This document shows, in pieces, positions 6,710 to 11,638 of a stretch of 11,638 nt of DNA. A program made the translations under genes and the position numbers. The notes under the pieces were generated by a model. The model had not been told where the DNA came from, searched no databases, and saw only the letters and a list, made by a program, of their open reading frames with translations. Origin of the DNA: Myxococcales bacterium (GTDB lineage: Bacteria > Myxococcota_C > UBA6777). Position 1 is the stretch's first letter; each line of letters starts with the position of its first letter. The stretch lies in the NCBI GenBank assembly GCA_027005175.1, contig JALTMC010000625.1:1330-12967 (forward strand). The letters run 5' to 3'.

Positions 6710-7270
6710 ATGGCTGATATGTCACTTGCTGAACTACAAAGGATCCAGCGCAAAAAGCAAAAACGTGCTGGCCGAGCGAAAGAAGAAAAAACTGAGCTAA
6801 AGATGACCTCTCTGATGGACATCTTTGTCAACGTACTCATCTACCTGATTATGAGCTACTCAACATCGCCGATCGATGTGGCACAAACAGATGAACGAAA
6901 GCTGCCAACGTCAACTGCGAAGCTCCCCATTAAACCCACCACAACCATCGGGATTACCACCAAGGCGATCCTTGTGAACCGTAAAAAAGTTTGTGATGTA
7001 CGTGATGGGACCGTGGACGCGCAGTTGAAAAAGGACCAACAGCCGAGTTCTTATCTGATTCTGCCCTTGTTGGAGCGCCTTAAAGACGCCGCCAACAAAA
7101 GAAAGAAGCTTGCAAAATTTAACTCAGCCATCAAGTTTAAAGGGATTGTCACCATTGTGGCAGACTCTCGGATGCCCTTCCGTCTCTTGTCTGAGATCAT
7201 GTATACGGCAGGACAAGCGTCTTTTGGCAAGTTCAAGTTTGCAATCGTCAAAGGCAAAGAAAAGAATTAG
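6710..7270 (+). CDS. ExbD/TolR-family protein with the conserved membrane Asp
   Basis: This 186-residue protein has a long, charged cytoplasmic N-terminus (residues 1-31, Lys/Arg/Glu-rich), then the single helix KMTSLMDIFVNVLIYLIMSY (about 31-50) with Asp37 at the proton-binding position of the ExbD/TolR/MotB plug, and a periplasmic domain ending SFGKFKFAIVKG, in the style of TolR/ExbD C-terminal folds. The usual INxTPLxD motif is modified to TSLMD. A lone Cys lies near residue 100 (KKVCDVRD). With the AglR-like channel it should provide the proton path; next to an Asn19 paralogue it is the likely energised subunit and so functionally the closer match to M. xanthus AglQ, whose Asp28 is known to be essential. 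Gene order (channel, ExbD, ExbD) would instead place it at the AglS position. AGGAG 8 bases upstream fixes the start. Confidence 0.9.
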   Translation: MADMSLAELQRIQRKKQKRAGRAKEEKTELKMTSLMDIFVNVLIYLIMSYSTSPIDVAQTDERKLPTSTAKLPIKPTTTIGITTKAILVNRKKVCDVRDGTVDAQLKKDQQPSSYLILPLLERLKDAANKRKKLAKFNSAIKFKGIVTIVADSRMPFRLLSEIMYTAGQASFGKFKFAIVKGKEKN

Positions 7271-7375
7271 GAATTTGTTTGTGATCCGATCCACCTCGTG
7301 GTTTGATTCGGTGCAACTGTCACAGACCAATCTCCTGCAGCCACTTTCCCTAATGATGTAGGAAAAGGATGTAGT

Positions 7376-8845
7376 ATGGGCCAGCCGCAACCCAAACAAA
7401 CCAGAAAAATTCTAAGAATCGGAATCATTCAAGGTGGGAAGATCATTGAAGAGCGCTTGCTCCGCAAGCGTGAACCTGTCACTGTGGGAGAATCTCATCG
7501 CAATACGTTTGTGATCCCTGCCACAGGTCTTCCCCCGCGATTTCCTCTCTTCGAACTCAAAGGTGACAAATACTTTATCACTATCGCCGAATGGATGGAC
7601 GGACGTCTCTCCCTAGGCTCTGGTGTGAGTGACCTCCAAGGTCTGAAAAAGAAAGGTATTGCTCGCCAAGTCGGACAAGTCGACTACAAAGACCCATCCG
7701 CTCCGGAATCCACTCGTAAAAAAGTTGGAGTCTACCAAGCCCCTCTCACAGAAAAGTCGAGAGGGAAACTGACATTTGGTGAGATCACACTTCTCTTCCA
7801 ATTTGTGACTCCTCCCCCTCTCCCCGTCAAACCACAACTTCCCGCCATCATTCAAGGGGGCTGGATCAAAGGTATTGACTGGGTTTACTCTTCCATTCTC
7901 TTACTCTCTTTTATCGCGCACACCGGATTTATCTATTGGGCCCGTATGCATGGAGAGTTACCTAAAGTAACCCTCAATATGATCGACGACCGCTTCGCAA
8001 GAGAGATCGTCCCTCCCAAGCCTCGACTGCCTGAGAAGACTATAGAGAAGAAGTCTGATGCCAAGTCAGATAAGAAGAAAAAAGGCAAGAAGAGAAAGAA
8101 GGGTAAAAAGAAAAAGAGAGCCAAGAAGAGGAAGGTCCGGAAGAGACGGAAGTTGACCGCAGCAGAGCTTGCCCGCCGCCGAGCCGAACAAGCTCGCAGA
8201 AATGCAGCGCGACGACGCAAGATCCAACAAACCTTGATGAGAAAGACTTTGCTCCAAGGCTTAATTGCTTCGAAAGGTGGCTCTGGAGCCCCGATCAAGG
8301 ACTTATTGGCTGGTGGTGCTGTCTACAACAAGAATCTGGACGCTGCACTCAAGAATGTCGATGGCATCGCCGTAAGCGATGGCTCGACAGGTGGTGGAAC
8401 TCGCCGCTCCGGCGGTGGTGGCGGCAAAATCGGCCTCAAAAACCAACTGCGTGGCCCGAGTGGCGGTGGTGGTCCTGTCGGTGGAACTCGCGGACGCAAA
8501 CGCATCCGGATCAAATCCAGCTTAAAGATCAACTCTCTCGGAGACGCAGAGGGTGGCAAGCTCGATGCCGGAAAACTTATGCGTATGATTCGCCGCCGCA
8601 GCAGCCAGTTCAAATACTGTTATGAAAGAGAACTCAAACGCAGCCCCTCCCTCCAAGGAAAGCTGAAGCTTCGCATAACCATTGCTCTCAATGGTCGTGT
8701 CTCCGAAACAGAAGTAGACGAGAACTCTCTCAACAACCGTGTCGCTAGCTGCATTATCCGACGCCTCAAACGTTGGCGCTATCCAAAACCCGACGGCGAA
8801 GCCGCTACTGTGGTCATCCCCTTCTTCTTTGCTCCCTCTGGCTAA
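7376..8845 (+). CDS. gltG: GltG/PglI-like gliding machine protein (FHA-like, TM, TonB-like C-terminus)
   Basis: This 489-residue protein has five parts. Residues about 10-145 form an FHA-like cytoplasmic domain with VTVGESHRNTFVIP and LPPRFPLF, plus a later GRLSLG. A membrane helix lies at about 169-189 (WVYSSILLLSFIAHTGFIYW). A periplasmic Lys/Arg-rich stretch spans about 222-285. A Gly-rich linker covers about 340-380. The C-terminal domain (about 395-489) has FKYCYERELKRSPSLQGK and a closing RRWRYPKP-like block (LKRWRYPKPDGEA), the AgmX/PglI C-terminal type, related in layout to TonB. Cys415 and Cys459 are placed to form a disulfide. GltG of M. xanthus has an FHA domain, one helix and a TonB-like end and links the AglRQS motor to periplasmic Glt proteins. 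AAGGAT at 7365-7370, 5 bases before ATG 7376, supports the start. The architecture is clear; M. xanthus GltJ (AgmX) shares the C-terminus but has other N-terminal domains. Confidence 0.88.
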   Translation: MGQPQPKQTRKILRIGIIQGGKIIEERLLRKREPVTVGESHRNTFVIPATGLPPRFPLFELKGDKYFITIAEWMDGRLSLGSGVSDLQGLKKKGIARQVGQVDYKDPSAPESTRKKVGVYQAPLTEKSRGKLTFGEITLLFQFVTPPPLPVKPQLPAIIQGGWIKGIDWVYSSILLLSFIAHTGFIYWARMHGELPKVTLNMIDDRFAREIVPPKPRLPEKTIEKKSDAKSDKKKKGKKRKKGKKKKRAKKRKVRKRRKLTAAELARRRAEQARRNAARRRKIQQTLMRKTLLQGLIASKGGSGAPIKDLLAGGAVYNKNLDAALKNVDGIAVSDGSTGGGTRRSGGGGGKIGLKNQLRGPSGGGGPVGGTRGRKRIRIKSSLKINSLGDAEGGKLDAGKLMRMIRRRSSQFKYCYERELKRSPSLQGKLKLRITIALNGRVSETEVDENSLNNRVASCIIRRLKRWRYPKPDGEAATVVIPFFFAPSG

Positions 8846-8923
8846 CCTCAACATCTGACAAAGCCTATCTCATTCCCCCCATCTCCGCTCCTCGATTTAT
8901 TTCCGGCTATTTTATAAAAAAGT

Positions 8924-8952
8924 GTGACTTACGCACCTTATTCACGTATATT
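8924..8952 (+). promoter_or_regulatory. Candidate sigma70-type promoter with AT-rich upstream element
   Basis: GTGACT (8924-8929, 4 of 6 to -35) and TATATT (8947-8952, 5 of 6 to -10) are spaced by exactly 17 bases. The bases just before the -35 (8909-8922) are almost pure A/T, like an UP element. Inverted repeats CACCT/AGGTG and TTCAC/GTGAA straddle the -10, which would suit a repressor site. A transcript would start near 8960 and have a leader of about 200 bases before ATG 9166 or 400 before ATG 9369. Confidence 0.45.
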
Positions 8953-9122
8953 AGGTGAAAAATTGGTTTTAACGTTCACAACCTCCTGTATCTTCCGATA
9001 GGACAGAGCATAACATGTGAGCCCTGTATATCCCTGTGAACATCTCGGAGTGAATTTTGAAAAACTTTTTTGTTCCAAGCCAAAATATCAGAAAAGATCG
9101 TGACAAAGCCTCCACGAGATGG

Positions 9123-9137
9123 GTTATCACTGATAAC
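9123..9137. promoter_or_regulatory. Perfect palindrome with a tetO-like core
   Basis: GTTATCA-C-TGATAAC is an exact inverted repeat with 7-base arms and a single central base. Its core TATCAnTGATA is the same as the core of the TetR operator. It lies about 170 bases downstream of the candidate promoter and 28 bases before ATG 9166. The regulator is not in this window; a TetR-family protein is a guess from the core only. Confidence 0.5.
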
Positions 9138-9142
9138 TCTTT

Positions 9143-9163
9143 GATGACTTGAACAAGGTCATC
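9143..9163 (+). promoter_or_regulatory. Hairpin sequestering the ribosome binding site of the 67-codon ORF
   Basis: GATGAC (9143-9148) pairs with GTCATC (9158-9163), extended by U9149-G9157 and U9150-A9156, leaving a 5-base loop. The AAGG that would bind the ribosome for ATG 9166 (9155-9158) lies in the loop and the 3' arm, so folding would block initiation there. Confidence 0.45.
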
Positions 9164-9165
9164 TT

Positions 9166-9369
9166 ATGAGTCGCCTCTGTCGTTCGGGCCGACAAACAAA
9201 GAGAAGCCCACTTTCCTTTTCGACGGAGAAAGGGATTCAATTCGTAAAAGAGGTGGTCGTTTCATGCAAAACCTGTTGCATTTTGTGGGGAAAAATGATA
9301 GCAATGCGTGAAGCCCGCTTCCGCGTCGTTCCATATTGCCGTATCTTTCTGATTGTGGGTAGAAACTAA
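9166..9369 (+). CDS. Candidate 67-residue ORF overlapping the beta-barrel start (TAATG)
   Basis: ATG 9166 has AAGGT 6 bases upstream, and the TAA stop (9367-9369) overlaps the beta-barrel ATG by one base. The product is basic and unusually Cys-rich for its size (five Cys, one pair as TCC), with a hydrophobic final stretch CRIFLIVG; it has no recognisable domain and looks more like translated leader than a folded protein. Because the beta-barrel gene itself has no good ribosome binding site (only GTGGGTA about 9 bases upstream), translation through this ORF could deliver ribosomes to it. It could equally be a chance ORF. Confidence 0.3.
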   Translation: MSRLCRSGRQTKRSPLSFSTEKGIQFVKEVVVSCKTCCILWGKMIAMREARFRVVPYCRIFLIVGRN

Positions 9370-10793
9370 TGCTCGATCTGTGTTCGGTACATCTATTTCA
9401 GCGAAATATTGCTCAAACACTTGTTGCACCGCTGTTATTGACTCTTTGCTGTTTTTTCGTTCTACCAACTTCGACGGCCTGGCCTATTCCAGCTCCCAAA
9501 GGAGTCAAAATAGGTAGCAGGGGACGGTTTCATCCTCGCCTCTACTTGAACTTCGGCTACGATTCCAATATATACAACCGCTCCAACCAGTCGGATATCC
9601 GAGACGGCAGCAGGCTGGGAAACATTGATGGTGCCCCACTCCTCAGCATCCGTCCTGGCCTGGAGTTGGACATTCCAACTAAATCTGTGGAATTCTACCT
9701 CGGTGGATTTGCCAACTACACCCACTTTTTTCCTCAAATCCCCAACCCCATCATCAACACGATCACGGCAAGCGCAGACCTATCCCTACGCTTCTTGCCT
9801 CGATCTCCTTTTTCCATCCTGATCTACAACAACTTCAGTCGCAACACCGGTGACAATGTCAGCGCACAAGATGTCTTCGCCCGCACCCTCTTCTATTACG
9901 CTCCCGGAACACAAACTGGAGCTGTGTACATCACACACAACAACAGTGCAGGCATAACCTTTACCATCAAACCCGGTGGTGGCGCGCTTACCTTTGACGT
10001 TGGATACAGATTTGCCTTTGGATTCTATCCCAATGAAAATCTAGACTTCAACTCTCACAACTTCGCCTTCAACATCAGATGGAACTTCTTCCCGCGCACA
10101 GCCTTTACATTTGACAGCTCCTTTGTGATCAAAAACTATGCTCCTCGCTTCAGCTCTCGTGAGGGAACCAACGTTGATGCGATGCCTCTGAAGGCTTATG
10201 TTGGTATCGCTGGTCAGTTGACCAACCGAATACTACTCCGCGCCCGCGTCGGTGGAGGCTATACCTTCTCAGCCGATCGCAGCGCAGAAGGACTCCCCAA
10301 CGACAACTGGGGAATGGTTGTTGGCAATATCGACTTTACCTACAAATTCCGCTTAACAACATTCATTCGCCTCGGCTTCCGCCACGACTTCAATCCATCT
10401 CAGTTCTCGAACTTTTACAACGAGACATCCGGTTATATCGAGTTTCAGACACAGTTTGGCTCGACGCGTCCCGTCGTACTTGGTATCAAAGGCAACGGCG
10501 GTTACCTCGGGTATGGAAAGATCCCTGTCAATATAAATGTCGGTGGTGGCACTGGAAATGTCCGCTTTAACTCTCGTAATATCAATGATGATAACACCAT
10601 CAATCGCGGCGATTTGTTTGTGCGTGGAGACCTCAATCTCGACTGGTACGTCTACCCATTCTGGATGATCGGAATCAACGCAAACATCGATTATCGCAAT
10701 TCAAATACGTTTGTTGTGCTGAGCAACAACAACCAAATTGGCTTTGGCTATATCAAATTCCAAGTACTCTTGAAAACAGAACTTGCTTACTGA
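9369..10793 (+). CDS. Outer-membrane beta-barrel protein, probable polysaccharide-export porin (WzpX/EpsX type)
   Basis: This 474-residue protein has a signal peptide at about 1-37 (hydrophobic core 14-32, cleavage likely after STA). The mature part begins with PRLYLNFGYDSNIYNRSNQS and consists of many short alternating strands rich in Tyr, Phe and Asn (FYLGGFANYTHFF, AFNIRWNFFPRTAFTFDSSF, FTYKFRLTTFIRLGFRHDF), ending in KFQVLLKTELAY with a C-terminal aromatic residue, as BAM-assembled barrels do. The next gene is a short OPX lipoprotein. In M. xanthus, short OPX proteins are paired with dedicated beta-barrels of about this size (WzpX/EpsX and relatives), which form the exit pore for polysaccharide. 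A stop codon at 9360-9362 in this frame makes ATG 9369 the first possible ATG. The beta-barrel call is firm; the polysaccharide role is inferred from the neighbour. Confidence 0.87.
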   Translation: MLDLCSVHLFQRNIAQTLVAPLLLTLCCFFVLPTSTAWPIPAPKGVKIGSRGRFHPRLYLNFGYDSNIYNRSNQSDIRDGSRLGNIDGAPLLSIRPGLELDIPTKSVEFYLGGFANYTHFFPQIPNPIINTITASADLSLRFLPRSPFSILIYNNFSRNTGDNVSAQDVFARTLFYYAPGTQTGAVYITHNNSAGITFTIKPGGGALTFDVGYRFAFGFYPNENLDFNSHNFAFNIRWNFFPRTAFTFDSSFVIKNYAPRFSSREGTNVDAMPLKAYVGIAGQLTNRILLRARVGGGYTFSADRSAEGLPNDNWGMVVGNIDFTYKFRLTTFIRLGFRHDFNPSQFSNFYNETSGYIEFQTQFGSTRPVVLGIKGNGGYLGYGKIPVNINVGGGTGNVRFNSRNINDDNTINRGDLFVRGDLNLDWYVYPFWMIGINANIDYRNSNTFVVLSNNNQIGFGYIKFQVLLKTELAY

Positions 10794-10850
10794 TAGCCTG
10801 AGCTCACGACCCGCTCTTGTACCCCATGGATGCTCGCCCCGCTCTACTTC

Positions 10851-10882
10851 ATCACGTTTTTATCTGCTTCTCCGTGATAAAA
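10851..10882 (+). promoter_or_regulatory. Two mutually exclusive hairpins between the barrel and OPX genes
   Basis: ATCACG (10851-10856) pairs with CGTGAT (10873-10878). Alternatively TTTTATC (10858-10864) pairs with GATAAAA (10876-10882). The two stems share the bases GAT at 10876-10878, so only one can form. The gap between the genes is 150 bases, and this switch-like element could tune OPX expression. No T-run follows, so it is not an obvious terminator. Confidence 0.4.
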
Positions 10883-10943
10883 GTAAAAACAACAAGTATA
10901 CCAACCAGAGTCAGGTGCCCCAATACACCCTCTCACGGAGTAA

Positions 10944-11630
10944 ATGATGGACGACAAACAAAAAAAGGGTCTCCCCCCCACAAAACATAAGATGATGAGG
11001 CTCTTGCTTGTGTGGCTTGCCATGCTCGCCATCATGTCATCAGGCTGTAACCCAAAAGCCCCCCAAACAAAAACCAAAACCTATAGCCAGCCCATTATCA
11101 CCAAACAAGAGCAAGCCAAGTACAAACAGTTGCTCAAGTCATTTCAAATCGGGGTTGGTGATATCATTGCAATCAAGGTCTATGGTGAGCCTGACCTAAA
11201 AGGGACCTTTCAGATCTACCCCAACTGCACGATACAGTTCCCCTTAATCCAAAATGTCAAAGTCTGCGGTCATACTCCCGGTGAGGTTCGCTCTGCTATC
11301 GCTGTGCGTTTGCACAAAAAATACTTCAAAGCTCGACCTTCTGTCTCGGTCAAGGTTCAACAGTACAACTCCAAAAAGATACATGTACTGGGACAGGTAA
11401 AGAAAGCAGGTCGATTTGACTACACTCCAGGATTAACCCTGATTCAGGCCATTGCAATGGCAGGCGGATTTACCAGTCGTGCCTCCGCTGCTGACACCCG
11501 CCTCATCCGAACAATCCAAGGTGCACAGCGCGTTTATCGAGTCAACCTCGGCGGTCTGGGAACCAAACGTATCCCCGATATATCACTCCGCCCTGGTGAC
11601 GTGATCGTCATCCCGCAAAGCTGGCTGTAA
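10944..11630 (+). CDS. Short polysaccharide-export (OPX/Wza-family) lipoprotein
   Basis: This protein has up to 228 residues. A lipoprotein signal peptide (hydrophobic core about 20-31) ends MSSGC with lipidated Cys35 followed by Asn. Residues about 50-125 match the polysaccharide-export (PES) domain, with FQIGVGDIIAIKVYGEPDLKG and later ARPSVSVKVQQY. Residues about 130-185 match an SLBB domain (VLGQVKKAGRFDYTPGLTLI, QAIAMAGGFTS). The protein stops at LRPGDVIVIPQSWL, so it has no C-terminal outer-membrane helix as found in E. coli Wza, and it must use a separate pore; the preceding beta-barrel gene fits. GGAG (10937-10940) is 3 bases from ATG 10944 but 6 from the in-frame ATG 10947, so 10947 may be the true start. 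The family is certain; which polysaccharide it exports cannot be told. Confidence 0.93.
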   Translation: MMDDKQKKGLPPTKHKMMRLLLVWLAMLAIMSSGCNPKAPQTKTKTYSQPIITKQEQAKYKQLLKSFQIGVGDIIAIKVYGEPDLKGTFQIYPNCTIQFPLIQNVKVCGHTPGEVRSAIAVRLHKKYFKARPSVSVKVQQYNSKKIHVLGQVKKAGRFDYTPGLTLIQAIAMAGGFTSRASAADTRLIRTIQGAQRVYRVNLGGLGTKRIPDISLRPGDVIVIPQSWL

Positions 11631-11638
11631 CCCCCACC

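Larger units (their letters stand above)
8846..9368 (+). other. Long structured leader before the beta-barrel gene
   Basis: These 523 bases carry, in order: an AT-rich block with palindrome TTTTATAAAA (about 8909-8918), a candidate promoter (8924-8952), overlapping inverted repeats CACCT/AGGTG (8934-8938, 8953-8957) and TTCAC/GTGAA (8941-8945, 8955-8959), a tetO-like palindrome (9123-9137), a hairpin covering a ribosome binding site (9143-9163), and a 67-codon ORF (9166-9369) with two hairpins near its start (TGTCG/CGACA at 9178-9182 and 9190-9194, and a CTTTC/GAAAG stem after it). No clear terminator follows the GltG-like gene. The layout marks the start of a new, regulated transcription unit. 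Confidence 0.6.

Noticed and set aside
1-11638. CRISPR array, insertion sequence or prophage
   Set aside because: The only tandem repeats are short coding repeats without spacers, and no transposase, integrase or phage-like gene is seen.

Overview
The window reads as an accessory-type but coherent locus from a Gram-negative bacterium, most likely a myxobacterium-like member of the former Deltaproteobacteria (Myxococcota or a relative). The basis is the gene content: a TolQ/ExbB-type channel protein with two ExbD/TolR-type proteins, two TPR proteins (one a lipoprotein), and an FHA-like/TonB-like protein with the AgmX/PglI-type C-terminus. These are the hallmark parts of the Agl-Glt envelope machine that drives adventurous gliding in Myxococcus xanthus and has wider relatives in other deltaproteobacteria. 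Base composition looks moderate (neither AT- nor GC-extreme). All convincing genes lie on the + strand. I saw no tRNA, rRNA, CRISPR or insertion sequence.

Layout. 1-2646: 3' part of a large TPR protein (GltD/AgmU-like position), cut by the window edge. 2660-4210: TPR lipoprotein (GltE/AglT-like) with a very basic, Pro/Ala-rich repeated tail. 4211-4654: gene-poor stretch with a structured GC-rich element and a candidate promoter. 4655-4924: small secreted protein. 5050-5700: TolQ/ExbB/MotA-type protein (AglR-like). 5919-6449 and 6710-7270: two different ExbD/TolR-type proteins. The first has Asn where the proton-carrying Asp is expected; the second keeps Asp. 7376-8845: GltG/PglI-like protein with a cytoplasmic FHA-like domain, one membrane segment, a Lys/Arg-rich stretch, a Gly-rich linker and a TonB-like C-terminal domain. 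8846-9368: long leader with a candidate promoter, a tetO-like palindrome and a hairpin over a ribosome binding site. 9369-10793: outer-membrane beta-barrel. 10944-11630: short lipoprotein of the polysaccharide-export (OPX/Wza) family.

How the parts may work together. By analogy with Agl-Glt, the TolQ/ExbD complex would harvest proton-motive force in the inner membrane, the GltG-like protein would carry the force through the periplasm, and the TPR proteins would form the periplasmic and outer-membrane side. The last two genes look like a separate transcription unit: a beta-barrel porin paired with a short OPX protein that lacks its own outer-membrane helix, an arrangement known from M. xanthus polysaccharide secretion. 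Motor and polysaccharide exit port side by side is the most interesting overall feature.

The most checkable oddities are the Asp-to-Asn change in the first ExbD, an untracked 31-codon ORF with a good ribosome binding site just before it, the small secreted protein inside the motor cluster, perfect 27-bp coding repeats, and the structured leader before the beta-barrel gene. Homology assignments come from recognising sequence motifs by eye and were not searched.
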